NCBI RefSeq assembly: GCF_900116195.1
Contig: NZ_FOZW01000001.1
Location: forward strand, 1 to 64,000
Source of the DNA: Alloyangia pacifica
Lineage (GTDB): Bacteria; Pseudomonadota; Alphaproteobacteria; Rhodobacterales; Rhodobacteraceae
Direction: 5' to 3'
Length of the DNA: 64,000 bases
Shown in pieces: positions 43,326 to 52,663 of the stretch. Below the pieces are notes generated by a model. The model was not told the DNA's origin. It saw only the letters and a program-made list of their open reading frames with translations, and made no database searches. How positions within the stretch are numbered: the first letter of the stretch is position 1; each line of letters starts with the position of its first letter. The translations under genes and the position numbers were made by a program.

Positions 43326-44368
43326 CCGCGCACCACCCGGACTTTGGTAAGCAGGATCGCCAGCACCATGAACAGGAGCGCCGTGGCGAGCAGGATGTCG
43401 GCGATATAGGTCGGCACGCCCGCGGCGCGCGACATGCTGTCGGCGCCGACAAAGACCCCGGCCACGAAGAGCGCCGAGACGACGACCCCCAGCGGATGCA
43501 GCAGCGCCAGCATGGCAACGACGATGCCGGTATAGCCGAAACCGGGCGAGAGATCGGCGGTGAGGTTGCCCTTCAGCCCCGCGACCTCGGAGAAGCCGGC
43601 CAGCGCGGCGAGCCCGCCGGAGATCAGCGCGGTCTTGACCAGCACCCGGCCCACCGGAATGCCGGCAAATCGCGCCGCCTCTGCGTTGAGGCCGGTGGCG
43701 CGGATCTCGTAGCCGAGGGTGGTGCGGGTCTGCATGACCCACACGGCCAGCGCCGAGAGCAGCGCCAGCCCGAAGCCCCAGTGAAGCCGCAGCCCCTCGA
43801 CGATCCGCGGCAGGCGGGCATCGCGCGGCAGCGCCGGGGACTTGGGCCAGCCCATGCCCATCGGGTCCTTCAGCGGTCCCTCGAGCAGGTAGGAGATGAA
43901 AAGCGCCATGATGAAGTTGAGCAGCAAGGTGGTGACCACCTCGTCCACGCCGAGCCGGGTCTTCAGCAGCACCGGGCCGAGCAGCACCAGCGCGCCGGCA
44001 AGCACCGCGCCGAGCGCCATCAGAGGCAGGGCGAGCGGGCCGGGCAGGCCGAGTTGCGTGCCGATGACCACGGTGACCAGAGCCCCCGCGTAGAGCTGCG
44101 CCTCGGCGCCGATGTTCCAGAGCCGGGCGCGGAAGGCGACCGAGATGGCGAGACCGGTGAAAATGAGTGGCGTGGCGCGGTTGAGCGTCTCCAGCAGCGC
44201 GAACTTCGAGCCCGCAGCACCGCGGGCGATCAGGCCCAGCGTGGCGAGCGGATCGGCCCCGGCGATGAGGGCGAGCCCCATGGCGACCAGCACCGTGGCG
44301 CCAAGCGCCAGCGCGGGCAGGCCGAGGGTTCGGGCCGGCGAGGGGGCGGCGATGGGATCAAGGCGCAT
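43322..44368 (-). CDS. Nucleoside-type ABC transporter permease (BMP system, YufP-like)
   Basis: 348 aa. Family block LNRATPLIFTGLAISVAFRARLWNIGAEAQLYAGAL, plus GVDEVVTTLLLNFIMALFISYLLEGPLKDP and GFGYTGIVVAMLALLHPLGVVVSALFVAG. Partner of the downstream permease, with which it overlaps by 4 nt. A 164-bp gap containing an extragenic repeat separates it from the ATPase gene. Confidence 0.92.
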   Translation of the reverse strand: MRLDPIAAPSPARTLGLPALALGATVLVAMGLALIAGADPLATLGLIARGAAGSKFALLETLNRATPLIFTGLAISVAFRARLWNIGAEAQLYAGALVTVVIGTQLGLPGPLALPLMALGAVLAGALVLLGPVLLKTRLGVDEVVTTLLLNFIMALFISYLLEGPLKDPMGMGWPKSPALPRDARLPRIVEGLRLHWGFGLALLSALAVWVMQTRTTLGYEIRATGLNAEAARFAGIPVGRVLVKTALISGGLAALAGFSEVAGLKGNLTADLSPGFGYTGIVVAMLALLHPLGVVVSALFVAGVFVGADSMSRAAGVPTYIADILLATALLFMVLAILLTKVRVVRG

Positions 44369-44425
44369 GGCGGCCTCTGGTCAGCTGTGACTCTGCCCCG
44401 TCGGCGGTGGCGGTGGAGAGTGTGG

Positions 44426-44452
44426 GGATTGCGTATTTGGAAAGAGAAGAAG
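44426..44452 (+). repeat. Extragenic motif, copy C
   Basis: 27 bp, same as copy A at 38439-38466 except one missing base. Lies in the gap between ATPase and permease genes of the BMP transporter operon. Confidence 0.7.
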
Positions 44453-44532
44453 GGCGGAGGGGGCGCGGTGTGCCGACGCCGGGCTGCGGGGGGGACGCCG
44501 GGAGGCGCGCCGGAAGATTTTCGTGAAGCACG

Positions 44533-46071
44533 TCAGGCAGCATCGTCGAACCCCTGTCCGGCCATCCATTGGCCCAGCTCGGCGGGGGTCTTGCTGCCGC
44601 GCGGGAATTCCGGCGAGAGGCGGCCCTCGCAGATCACCCGCACCACGTCCGACAGCGTCAGCACCTCGTCGAGATCCTCGGAAATCAGCAGCACCGCGGC
44701 ACCGGCGTCGCGGGCGGCGATGAGCCGCTCCTGCACGTAGGTGACCGCGCCGATGTCGAGGCCGCGGACGGGCTGGTTGGCGAGGATGATCATCGGCTGC
44801 GCCTCGAGCACCCGACCGAGGATCAGCTTTTGCATGTTGCCGCCCGAAAGCAGGCGGATGCGGGTCTCTGGGCCGGGGCAGCGGACATCGTAGGTCTCGA
44901 TGACCTGCTCGGCGGCGCGGCGCGCGGCGGACCAGTCCATCCAGCCCGATGTCGCGATGGGGGGCTGCGCGTAGCGCTCGAGCACGGCGTTCTCGGTGAG
45001 GGTGAAATCGGCGATGGTGCCGGTCGTGTGACGGTCCTCCGGGATGCGTCCGATGCGGGCCTTGAGGGCGTCGCGCGGGGACCAGCTGGTGACCGTTTCG
45101 CCGGTCAGTTCCATGGTGCCCGCGCTGGGGGTCTCGAGCCCCGACAGCAGGTCGGCGAGCGCGCCCTGACCATTGCCGGAGACGCCGGCGAGGCCGAGGA
45201 TCTGCCCGGCCTTCAGTTCGAGGTCGATGCCGCGGAGCCCGGTGCGGTTGCCGCGCGCTGGGGTCGAGACCTTCTCGAGTTTCAGCAATGTGGCGCCGGG
45301 GCGGGCTTCGGCGGGGGCAGGGGGCGTGATCTCGGCGCCGACCATCAGCTCCGCGAGTTGGTGGCGGTCGGTTTCGGCGGTGGCGACCTCGCCCACGAGC
45401 CTGCCGTGGCGCAGCACCAGCACGCGCGACGAGACCGCCGTCACCTCGTGCAGCTTGTGCGAGATGAAGATCACCGAGAGCCCCTGCGCCACCGCCTTGC
45501 GCAAGGTCTCGAAGAGCGCGTCGCTTTCCTGCGGGGTAAGCACCGCCGTGGGCTCGTCGAGGATCAGGATGCGGGCCTCGCGGTAGAGCGCTTTCAGGAT
45601 CTCGACCCGCTGCCGCTCGCCCACCGAGAGCGTCGCGACGCGGGCATCGGGATGCACGGCGAGCCCGAAATCTCGCGAGAGTTGCTGCACGCGCTGCCGG
45701 GCGCCGCCGCGCCCGAGGCCGGGGCGCCAGAGCGGCGCGGTGCCGAGAAGGATGTTCTCGAGCACGGTCATGTTGTCGGCGAGAGTGAAATGCTGGTGCA
45801 CCATGCCCACGCCCGCCGCCAGCGCCGCGCCGGGAAGGCCGGGCGGCAGCGGCTGGCCGAAGACCTCCACCGTGCCCTCGTCGGCGGTGTAGTGGCCGAA
45901 GAGGATGTTCATCAGGGTGGTCTTGCCGGCGCCGTTCTCGCCCAAGAGCGCCACGACCTCGCCGCGCGCCAGCGAGAAGCTGATGGCGTCATTGGCGGTC
46001 AGCGCGCCGAAGCGCTTGGTGATGCCGGAAAGGCGCAGGACCACGTCCTGCGCCTCCTTGGTCTCGGTCAT
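44533..46071 (-). CDS. Nucleoside-type ABC transporter ATPase (two ATPase domains, YufO-like)
   Basis: 512 aa with two fused ABC domains. First: Walker A GENGAGKTT, signature LSVGERQRVEI, Walker B LILDEPTAVLTP. Second: GVSGNGQGAL in place of a canonical Walker A, signature LLSGGNMQKLIL and ILANQPVRGLD in place of Walker B's DEP. The second site therefore looks degenerate, as in sugar/nucleoside importers of this class. It powers the two permeases downstream. Confidence 0.93.
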   Translation of the reverse strand: MTETKEAQDVVLRLSGITKRFGALTANDAISFSLARGEVVALLGENGAGKTTLMNILFGHYTADEGTVEVFGQPLPPGLPGAALAAGVGMVHQHFTLADNMTVLENILLGTAPLWRPGLGRGGARQRVQQLSRDFGLAVHPDARVATLSVGERQRVEILKALYREARILILDEPTAVLTPQESDALFETLRKAVAQGLSVIFISHKLHEVTAVSSRVLVLRHGRLVGEVATAETDRHQLAELMVGAEITPPAPAEARPGATLLKLEKVSTPARGNRTGLRGIDLELKAGQILGLAGVSGNGQGALADLLSGLETPSAGTMELTGETVTSWSPRDALKARIGRIPEDRHTTGTIADFTLTENAVLERYAQPPIATSGWMDWSAARRAAEQVIETYDVRCPGPETRIRLLSGGNMQKLILGRVLEAQPMIILANQPVRGLDIGAVTYVQERLIAARDAGAAVLLISEDLDEVLTLSDVVRVICEGRLSPEFPRGSKTPAELGQWMAGQGFDDAA

Positions 46072-46093
46072 TGCCGGTTCCTCACCCGAGTCC

Positions 46094-47119
46094 TCACGAG
46101 GACTTGGGCTCTTCGTCGTTGATCTCGACGGTGAAGGAGCCGTCCTTGATCGCCGCTTCCTTCGCCGCCACCATGTCGAGCGCCTCTTGCGGGACCTTGC
46201 CCTCGAAGGTGCCGAGCGGGGCGAGCGAGCAGCCGCCTTCCTTCATGAAGCTGTAGGTGCCGTAGTTCTCTGCCGAGAAGCTGCCATCGCCGACCTTGGC
46301 CAGCGCCGCTGCCAGCGTCGGGCCGAAGTCCCAGAGTGCCGAGGCGACCACGGTTTCGGGGTAGTCGGCCTGCGTGTCGATGACGTTGCCGATCGCCAGA
46401 ACGCCCTTTTCCTGCGCCGCGTCGGAGACGCCGAAGCGTTCGGCGTAGAGCATGTCGGCGCCGCTTTCGATCATTGCGAAGGCGGTTTCCTTGGCCTTGG
46501 GCGGATCGAACCAGGAGCCGATGAAGCTGACCTGGAAGGTGGCCTCGGGTTTGCTCTCCTTCACGCCCGCCATGAAGGCGTGCATCAGGCGGTTCACCTC
46601 GGGGATCGGGAAGCCGCCGACCATGCCGATATTGCCGGTCTCGCTCATCGCGCCGGCGATGATGCCCGAGAGGTACGAGGCGTCCTGGATGTAATTGTCG
46701 AAGACGCCGAGGTTCGGATAGGCCTCGTCGGGCATGAAGCTCGAGCCCATGAGGAAGGCGGTCTCGGGGTAGTCGAGCACCACCTCGCGGGCTTCCTGCT
46801 CGACGCCGAAGATCTCGCCGACGATCAGCTGTGCGCCGCTCTCGGCATATTCGCGCATGACGCGCGGATAGTCGGTGTTGGCGGTGTTCTCGGAGTAGGT
46901 GTAGGTGATCAGCCCCGCGGCCCTGGCGGCCTCGGCGGCGACGTGGATACGGCTCACCCATTGCTGTTCGACCGGCACCGTGTAGATGCCCGCCACGCTG
47001 ATCGGCTCCTGCGCCGTCAGCTTGCCCGCGAGGCCGGTGCTCGCAAGCGCCGTGAGCGCGCCGGTGCTCTTCAGCAGTCCGCGCCGGGTCAGTATCCCGG
47101 CCGATTTGTCGATTGCCAT
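46094..47119 (-). CDS. BMP-family nucleoside-binding protein (Tat-type signal)
   Basis: 341 aa from ATG 47117-47119, with AAAAGGAC upstream (an ATG six codons earlier is less likely). The N-terminus TRRGLLKSTGALTALASTG has the twin-arginine pattern. The mature part ISVAGIYTVPVEQQWVSRIHVAAEAARA is BMP-like (PnrA/MED family), with IGMVGGFPIPEVNRLMHAFMAGVKE as the hinge block. BMP proteins of Gram-positives are lipoproteins; here export is via Tat and no lipobox is seen. Captures a purine or pyrimidine nucleoside/base in the periplasm. Confidence 0.9.
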   Translation of the reverse strand: MAIDKSAGILTRRGLLKSTGALTALASTGLAGKLTAQEPISVAGIYTVPVEQQWVSRIHVAAEAARAAGLITYTYSENTANTDYPRVMREYAESGAQLIVGEIFGVEQEAREVVLDYPETAFLMGSSFMPDEAYPNLGVFDNYIQDASYLSGIIAGAMSETGNIGMVGGFPIPEVNRLMHAFMAGVKESKPEATFQVSFIGSWFDPPKAKETAFAMIESGADMLYAERFGVSDAAQEKGVLAIGNVIDTQADYPETVVASALWDFGPTLAAALAKVGDGSFSAENYGTYSFMKEGGCSLAPLGTFEGKVPQEALDMVAAKEAAIKDGSFTVEINDEEPKSS

Positions 47120-47547
47120 CCGTCTGTCCTTTTCCATCCCTGTGGGTGTTTTGTGAATTTTTTACCAAGCGGTAAGGAATGCGGCGATTCGAGGCAATTG
47201 CCGTCGCGGGAGGGGCGGAAATTTTCGCCTATCCGCTGTGCGCTGCGCATAGGTTTGCCCAGCGAGTGAGCAGCTGTGCCGGGCGGCGTTTGGTGCGCAA
47301 TTTTTGCGGGAAATTGTTTGAGAGGGATCGCTTTGGTTGGTCGTGGGGTTCGTTGCGGGGCGCAGGGGGCTCTGCCCCCGTCCGCCGGGGCGGACTCCCC
47401 CGGGATATTTGTGACATGCGGAAGAGGGGATCGTCGCGCTTCGGGCGGCGTTGGCGCGAACAGGCTTGTCACCGGGCGGGGCGGCGGCGCACCCTAGGAT
47501 CGGGGGGAGACCGCAGGGCGCCGGAGGGGTGCCGGAAAGGAGTGCGC
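47120..47547. other. Divergent intergenic region
   Basis: 428 bp between the BMP protein gene and malonyl-CoA decarboxylase gene. It must hold both promoters, which I could not place with confidence. The main structure is a GC-rich double hairpin at 47365-47395, followed by GGGATATTTGTGACATGCGG, a sequence of repeat-like look. Confidence 0.6.
47365..47395. repeat. Tandem GC-rich hairpins
   Basis: GGGGGC-tct-GCCCCC (47365-47379) directly followed by GTCCGCC-gg-GGCGGAC (47380-47395). Confidence 0.75.
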
Positions 47548-48792
47548 ATGAGTCTCTTTGCCGATCTTCTCAGCACCATCTTCGACCGCCGTGCCGATGC
47601 GGCGCCGCGGCTGCGGCGCGACCCGCGGGCGCTGCCGGCACTCGTGCGAGAGCTGCTGGAGGTGCGCAGCGAAAGCGTCGCGACCATGCTGGCCCGGCAC
47701 GTTCTGCAGCGCTACGACGGCATGTCCGTGTCCGAGAAGCTCGAGGCCTTTCGCGGGCTGGCGGCGCTGAATGTCGATGCAGAGGCGGTGCGCGCGGCGC
47801 TGGACGCCTACGAGGACGCGCCTTCGGGCGGCAGCTACCGCGCCTTCATGGCGGCGGCAGAGCCGCCGCGCGCCGAGTTGCTGCGCCGGCTCAACATGGT
47901 GCCCGGCGCGACCGAGCGGCTGGTGCGGATGCGTGCCGACCTCTTGCGCCAGGGGCGGGGCGAGCCCGAGCTGGAAGCGCTCGACGAGGATTTCCGGCAC
48001 CTGTTCAAGAGCTGGTTCAACCGCGGCTTCCTGGTGCTGCGGCCGATCAGCTGGGAGAGCCCGGCGCATGTGCTGGAGAAGATCATCGCCTACGAGGCGG
48101 TGCATGCGATCCGCAGCTGGGACGACCTGCGCCGCCGGCTCGCGCCGCCCGACCGGCGCTGCTTTGCCTTCTTCCATCCGGCGATGCCCGACGAGCCGCT
48201 GATCTTCGTCGAGGTGGCGCTGACCCGCGGGGTGCCCGGCTCGATCCAGGCGCTGCTGGAGGAGGAGCGCGCGCCGCTGGAGGTCGGCAGCGCCGACACC
48301 GCGGTGTTCTACTCGATCTCCAACTGCCAGCCGGGGCTGGCGGGGATTTCCTTCGGCAACTCGCTGATCAAGCAGGTGGCCTCGGATCTCGCGAGCGCGC
48401 TGCCGGGGCTGAAGACCTTCGTGACGCTCTCGCCGATCCCGGGGCTGGTGCGCTGGCTGGAGGAGCAGGGGGTGGCCTATGATCCGCAGGACGCCAAGCG
48501 GATGAGCCAGCTGGCGGCGCATTACCTGCTCACTGCCAAGCGCAGCGACGGGCGGCCGCGCGACGCGGTGGCGCGCTTTCACCTCGGCAACGGCGCGATG
48601 GTGCACGCGGTGCACGCCGGGGCCGATACCTCGGAGAACGGCCAGCGGCAGTCGGGCGGGGTGATGGTCAACTACCTCTACGACCTCGGGCGGGTCGAAC
48701 AGTATCACGATCGGTTTGCCGCGAGCGGCGAAGTGGTGGCGGCCTCCGCGGTCAGGTCGCTGTCGGCGGGGAGGGAGAAGGCGCAGGCCTAA
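47548..48792 (+). CDS. Malonyl-CoA decarboxylase
   Basis: Converts malonyl-CoA to acetyl-CoA and CO2. 414 aa from ATG 47548, with GGAAAGGAG upstream. Helical N-terminal domain, then the GNAT-fold catalytic domain with FAFFHPAMPDEPLIFVEVALTRG (His/Glu region), FYSISNCQPGLAGISFGNSLIKQV (catalytic Ser region), FVTLSPIPGLVRWL and VARFHLGNGAMVHAVHAGAD. No malonyl-CoA synthetase (matB) or malonate transporter is next to it, so it may adjust the malonyl-CoA pool. No mitochondrial or export signal. Confidence 0.95.
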   Translation: MSLFADLLSTIFDRRADAAPRLRRDPRALPALVRELLEVRSESVATMLARHVLQRYDGMSVSEKLEAFRGLAALNVDAEAVRAALDAYEDAPSGGSYRAFMAAAEPPRAELLRRLNMVPGATERLVRMRADLLRQGRGEPELEALDEDFRHLFKSWFNRGFLVLRPISWESPAHVLEKIIAYEAVHAIRSWDDLRRRLAPPDRRCFAFFHPAMPDEPLIFVEVALTRGVPGSIQALLEEERAPLEVGSADTAVFYSISNCQPGLAGISFGNSLIKQVASDLASALPGLKTFVTLSPIPGLVRWLEEQGVAYDPQDAKRMSQLAAHYLLTAKRSDGRPRDAVARFHLGNGAMVHAVHAGADTSENGQRQSGGVMVNYLYDLGRVEQYHDRFAASGEVVAASAVRSLSAGREKAQA

Positions 48793-48860
48793 TCAGGCTT
48801 GCGGGAATGGTCAAAATCGGGAATATTTCTCATTATTGAGATAATCCCGGAGGCTTCGCG

Positions 48861-49466
48861 ATGGCCGACCCCTTGCCCCAGACCCTTCCCACGCCCGCCG
48901 ACGATGCCGGTGGGCTGACCGCACGGCTCGCCCGGCGACTTGCATCGCTGCGCGCCGAGGCCGGGCTGACACTGGACCAGCTGGCCGAGCGCAGCGGCAT
49001 CTCGCGCGCCGCATTGTCGCGCTTCGAAAAGGCCGAGACCAGCCCCACCGCCGAGGTTCTGGGCAAGCTCTGCATCGCCTACGGGCTGAGCATGTCGCGG
49101 CTGATGGCGATGGTCGAGGAGGGGTTCACCGCCTATGTGCCCGCCGCCGATCAGCCCGAATGGGTGGACGAGGCGACCGGCTTCACCCGCCGCGTCGTCT
49201 CGCCCGCCGCCAGCGGCCTGGCCGCCGAGGTGCTGCAGTGCACGCTGCAGCCGGGGGCCGAGATTTCCTATGATGCCTCGCCCGTGCCGGGGCTGGAGCA
49301 CCACCTGCACCTGCTTGCGGGCAAGCTGCGGGTCGAGGTCGAGGGGGTGCCGCACGAAATGGCCGCTGGCGACACGCTGCGCTATCGGCTGGAGGGGGCG
49401 ACGCGCTTCACGGCGCTCAGCAAGAAGAAACCGGCGCTCTACGTGCTGGTGCTGGTGACGCCATGA
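48861..49466 (+). CDS. XRE-cupin regulator
   Basis: 201 aa. XRE helix-turn-helix in residues about 20-75 (LARRLASLRAEAGLTLDQLAERSGISRAALSRFEKAETSPTAEVLGKLCIAYG). The C-terminal cupin fold is at about 120-200 (LQPGAEISYDASPVPGLEHHLHLLAGKLRVEVEGVPHEMAAGDTLRYRL). Cupin metal-like residues are partly present (His-His-x-His). Such proteins usually control neighbouring catabolic genes. The stop overlaps the next gene's start by 4 nt (ATGA), so it is co-translated with the GNAT gene. Confidence 0.92.
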   Translation: MADPLPQTLPTPADDAGGLTARLARRLASLRAEAGLTLDQLAERSGISRAALSRFEKAETSPTAEVLGKLCIAYGLSMSRLMAMVEEGFTAYVPAADQPEWVDEATGFTRRVVSPAASGLAAEVLQCTLQPGAEISYDASPVPGLEHHLHLLAGKLRVEVEGVPHEMAAGDTLRYRLEGATRFTALSKKKPALYVLVLVTP

Positions 49467-49990
49467 TCCGCGAGGTTCCCGCATCCGGGATCCGCGATCA
49501 CCTGCGGGATTTGGCGGACATCCTGGCCGCCTGCGTGGCGGATGGGGCGAGCGTCGGCTTCGTGATGCCTTTCGGAGCGGCAGAGGCGCTGCGCTTCTGG
49601 GAGGGGCTGGTTCCCGAAATCGAGAGCGGCGACCGCATTCTCTTCGGTGCCTTCGAGGGAAAGCGCATGGTGGGCACGGTGTCGTTGGCTCTGGCGGGCA
49701 TGCCGAACCAGACGCACCGGGCGGAGATCTCGAAGATGCTGGTGCACCCGGAGTTCCGCCGCCGCGGTCTGGCGCGGGGATTGGTCGAGGCGCTGCTGAT
49801 CCGGGCCGAGCAACAGGGGCGGGATTTGATCACGCTGGATACGCGCACCGGCGATGCGGCGCAGCACCTATATGCGTCCTGCGGGTTCCTGCCTGCCGGG
49901 GAAATCCCGGAGTATGCGCTGGCGCCGGAAGGCACGGCGCGGCGGGATGCGACGCTGTTCATGTACCGGCTTGGGGCGCGCGCGGCGTGA
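49463..49990 (+). CDS. GNAT-family N-acetyltransferase (co-translated with XRE-cupin regulator)
   Basis: 175 aa. Acetyl-CoA motif A: RAEISKMLVHPEFRRRGLARGLVEALLIRAEQ; then motif B with TLDTRTGDAAQHLYASCGFLPAGEIPEYAL, the pattern of small-molecule acetyltransferases (like phosphinothricin- or histidine-type). N-terminal SVGFVMPFGAAEALRFWEGLVPEI supports the latter group. The regulator-acetyltransferase pair suggests a self-contained detoxification or resistance unit. Substrate unknown. Confidence 0.9.
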   Translation: MIREVPASGIRDHLRDLADILAACVADGASVGFVMPFGAAEALRFWEGLVPEIESGDRILFGAFEGKRMVGTVSLALAGMPNQTHRAEISKMLVHPEFRRRGLARGLVEALLIRAEQQGRDLITLDTRTGDAAQHLYASCGFLPAGEIPEYALAPEGTARRDATLFMYRLGARAA

Positions 49991-50005
49991 ACGACGCTGG
50001 GCGCT

Positions 50006-50071
50006 GCTTCGCCCGGAATCAAGGCGAAGCCGCCGGGAGAGCGCCGGCCCGTCCCGGCGGGCTGGCGCTCT
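50006..50071. terminator. Two strong hairpins between convergent genes
   Basis: GCTTCGCC / GGCGAAGC (50006-50030), then a 14-bp stem beginning AGAGCGCC and ending GGCGCTCT (50038-50071, one G-T pair, loop TCCCGG). They sit between the GNAT gene and convergent sdaA and can stop both. Confidence 0.7.
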
Positions 50072-50100
50072 GTCACCCTCGTTCGGCGCTCGGATGTCGC

Positions 50101-50172
50101 GCGGACTTGGCCGGGGCAGAGCAAAGACTGCAGGTGTTGTAGCGCCACCCAACGGGCCGGCACTCGCCCGGC
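50101..50172. repeat. 72-bp element, copy 1
   Basis: Related without gaps to 52664-52735: 55 of 72 positions match, with the most conserved part AGCGCCACCC-x-ACGGGCCGG. Directly downstream of sdaA (minus strand). Confidence 0.75.
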
Positions 50173-50188
50173 TATCGTTGCATTGCCC

Positions 50189-51562
50189 TCAGCAGTTCGG
50201 CACGTTGACCGCGAGGCCGCCGAGCGAGGTTTCCTTGTATTCATGCCCCATGTCGCGGCCGGTCTGTCGCATGGTCTCGATGCAGGCATCGAGCGACACG
50301 AGGTGCGTGCCGTCGCCGCGCATCGACAGCGAGGCGGCGGAGACCGCCTTGATCGCGCCGAGGCCGTTGCGCTCGATGCAGGGCACCTGCACGAGGCCCT
50401 TCACCGGATCGCAGGTCATGCCGAGGTGATGCTCGAGCGCGATCTCGGCGGCGTTCTCGATCTGCGCCGGGGTGCCGCCCATGACGGCGCAGAGCCCGGC
50501 GGCGGCCATCGCCGAAGCGCTGCCGACCTCGGCCTGGCAGCCGGCCTCGGCGCCGGAGATCGAGGCGTTGTACTTCACCAGCCCGCCGATTGCGGCGGCG
50601 GTGAGCAGGAAGTCGGGGATGCGGGCAGAGGTCGCGCCGGGCACGAAGTCGAGCCAGTAGCGCATGACCGCCGGCACGACGCCCGCCGCGCCATTGGTCG
50701 GCGCGGTGACGACCTGACCACCGGCGGCGTTCTCCTCGTTCACCGCCATGGCGTAGCAGCTCATCCAGTCGTTGATCACATGCGGTGCGGTGAGGTTGCG
50801 GCCGCGCTCGGCCTGCAGCTGTTCGTGGATATTGCCGGCGCGACGCTTGACGTTGAGCCCGCCGGGCAGGATGCCGCCGCCCTCTAGGCCGCGGTCGAGG
50901 CAATTCATCATCACCTCGGAAATGCGCAGCAGCCCGGCGTCGAGCTCGGCGGCCGGGCGGCGCGACAGCTCGTTGCGGCGTTTCATCTCGGCAATGGTCA
51001 GCCCCGATTTCTCGGCCATCTCCAGCATCTCGGCGGCGCTCTTGAAGGGGTAGGGCACGGCGGGGCCGTGGTCCTTGTCCTCGCCCGAGGTCAGCTCGTC
51101 CTCGGTCAGCACGAAGCCACCGCCAACGGAGTAATAGGTCTCCTGCAGGATCACGTCGCCCTGTGCGTCGGTGGCCATCAGGATCATGCCGTTGGCATGG
51201 CCGGGCAGATTGCGGTCGTAGTCGAAGCGCAGGTCGGTCTTCGGCGAGAACTTCAGCGGGGCAAGGCCCTCGGGGTGGACCATGCCGGTGGCGTCGATCT
51301 CGGACAGCGCGGCCTCGGCGGCCTCGGCGTCATAGCTTTCGGGCTCGAATCCGGCGAGGCCGAGGATGGTGGCGCGGTCGGTGGCATGGCCGACGCCGGT
51401 GAAGGCCAGCGAGCCATGCAGCGAGCCGCGCAGCCCGGCGGCGGCAAAGGGCGCAGCGCGCAGCCGGTCGAGGAAGCGCGCCGCGGCAACCATGGGGCCC
51501 ATGGTATGCGAGGACGACGGTCCGATGCCGACCTTGAACATCTCGAACACGGAAAGAAACAT
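50189..51562 (-). CDS. sdaA: L-serine ammonia-lyase (Fe-S type)
   Basis: Deaminates serine to pyruvate. 457 aa, single chain with the beta domain ([20 protein letters not shown]) followed by the alpha domain. Fe-S ligand cysteines in [22 protein letters not shown] and [38 protein letters not shown]-like segment reads [16 protein letters not shown]. The type 1 layout means an oxygen-labile 4Fe-4S cluster and no PLP. Length matches E. coli SdaA (454 aa). Divergent from rpiA. Confidence 0.97.
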   Translation of the reverse strand: MFLSVFEMFKVGIGPSSSHTMGPMVAAARFLDRLRAAPFAAAGLRGSLHGSLAFTGVGHATDRATILGLAGFEPESYDAEAAEAALSEIDATGMVHPEGLAPLKFSPKTDLRFDYDRNLPGHANGMILMATDAQGDVILQETYYSVGGGFVLTEDELTSGEDKDHGPAVPYPFKSAAEMLEMAEKSGLTIAEMKRRNELSRRPAAELDAGLLRISEVMMNCLDRGLEGGGILPGGLNVKRRAGNIHEQLQAERGRNLTAPHVINDWMSCYAMAVNEENAAGGQVVTAPTNGAAGVVPAVMRYWLDFVPGATSARIPDFLLTAAAIGGLVKYNASISGAEAGCQAEVGSASAMAAAGLCAVMGGTPAQIENAAEIALEHHLGMTCDPVKGLVQVPCIERNGLGAIKAVSAASLSMRGDGTHLVSLDACIETMRQTGRDMGHEYKETSLGGLAVNVPNC

Positions 51563-51744
51563 TGCGGCCTCGACTCTGCGCTGCGGTTGCGCCGGACCCT
51601 AGCCCGGGCGGCGGTCGGATCACATGAAGAATTGCGGCATTTCATCGAAGGAAAACGCTGCGGCGGCGCGGGACTTTTGCCTATCGCTGTCGCGTGCGAA
51701 GATCCTATAAGCGCCGCGACATCCGAAAAAGGGGAATCGCAGCG

Positions 51745-52515
51745 ATGACCGCAGAGCTCTCGCCGACCGATATTGCAAAATTCGTGGCCTCCCGCCGCGC
51801 CGCCGATTTCGTCGAGGACGGCATGCGTGTCGGTCTCGGCACCGGCTCCACCGCCGCTTGGCTGGTGAAATACCTCGGCCGCCGGGTGCGCGACGAAGGT
51901 CTGAAGATCCGCGCCGTGCCGACCTCGACCCGCACCGCGGAGCTGGCGCGGCAGGTGGGTATCGAGGTGATCAGCCTCGACGAGGCGGGCTGGCTTGACC
52001 TGACCATCGACGGCGCCGACGAGTTCGATCCCAAGCTCAACCTGATCAAGGGCGGCGGCGGCGCGCACCTGCAGGAGAAGATCGTGGCCTCCGCCTCGGA
52101 CCAGATGATCGTCATCGCCGATGCGGCCAAGGACGTGGCGACGCTGGGGGCTTTCCCGCTGCCGCTGGAAGTGCTGCGTTTCGGCGGTGCTTCGACCCGC
52201 ACGCTGGTCGAGCGCGTGCTGGCGGAGATGGACGTGGACGGCCGCGAAACCTCGCTGCGCATGGCCGGCGACGCGCCCTTCATCACCGATGAGGGCAATC
52301 ACGTGCTGGACCTGCACCTGAAGCGCATCGGCGACGCGAAGGCGCTGTCGCTGGCGCTGAACCAAATTCCCGGCGTGGTGGAGAACGGGCTGTTCCTCGG
52401 CATCTGCGACAAGGTGGTGATCGGCTTCGAAGACGGCCGGGCCGAGCTGCGCGACGGTGCAAGCGGCGAGGTCAGCGTGACCGAAGTCGATCTGACGGAA
52501 GCGGCGGGGCTGTAA
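51745..52515 (+). CDS. rpiA: Ribose-5-phosphate isomerase A
   Basis: Interconverts ribose-5-phosphate and ribulose-5-phosphate. 256 aa from ATG 51745, chosen because AGGGGAA lies 8 nt upstream; an in-frame start 17 codons earlier lacks support. Motifs: VGLGTGSTAAWLVKYLG, DLTIDGADEFDP, LIKGGGGAHLQEKIVA (catalytic region) and FITDEGNHVLDLHL. Ended by a strong terminator. Confidence 0.97.
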   Translation: MTAELSPTDIAKFVASRRAADFVEDGMRVGLGTGSTAAWLVKYLGRRVRDEGLKIRAVPTSTRTAELARQVGIEVISLDEAGWLDLTIDGADEFDPKLNLIKGGGGAHLQEKIVASASDQMIVIADAAKDVATLGAFPLPLEVLRFGGASTRTLVERVLAEMDVDGRETSLRMAGDAPFITDEGNHVLDLHLKRIGDAKALSLALNQIPGVVENGLFLGICDKVVIGFEDGRAELRDGASGEVSVTEVDLTEAAGL

Positions 52516-52541
52516 CGGCGCTGCTGGCCGGGAGAGATCAG

Positions 52542-52565
52542 AGGCCGCCCGTTCGGGCGGCCTTT
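52542..52565 (+). terminator. Terminator of rpiA
   Basis: AGGCCGCCC / GGGCGGCCT, loop GTTC, then TT. Confidence 0.8.
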
Positions 52566-52615
52566 CTCGTTGAAGACCAGTGCAACACTCCCGCTGGCAA
52601 TCCAGGCCGCAGGCT

Positions 52616-52637
52616 GCCGGGCGAGTGCCGGGCGAGT
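52616..52637. repeat. 11-bp tandem duplication
   Basis: GCCGGGCGAGT twice; its reverse complement ends copy 1 of the 72-bp element at 50162-50172. Confidence 0.75.
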
Positions 52638-52663
52638 GCCGGGGCACGATGTTCCACTGCCCG

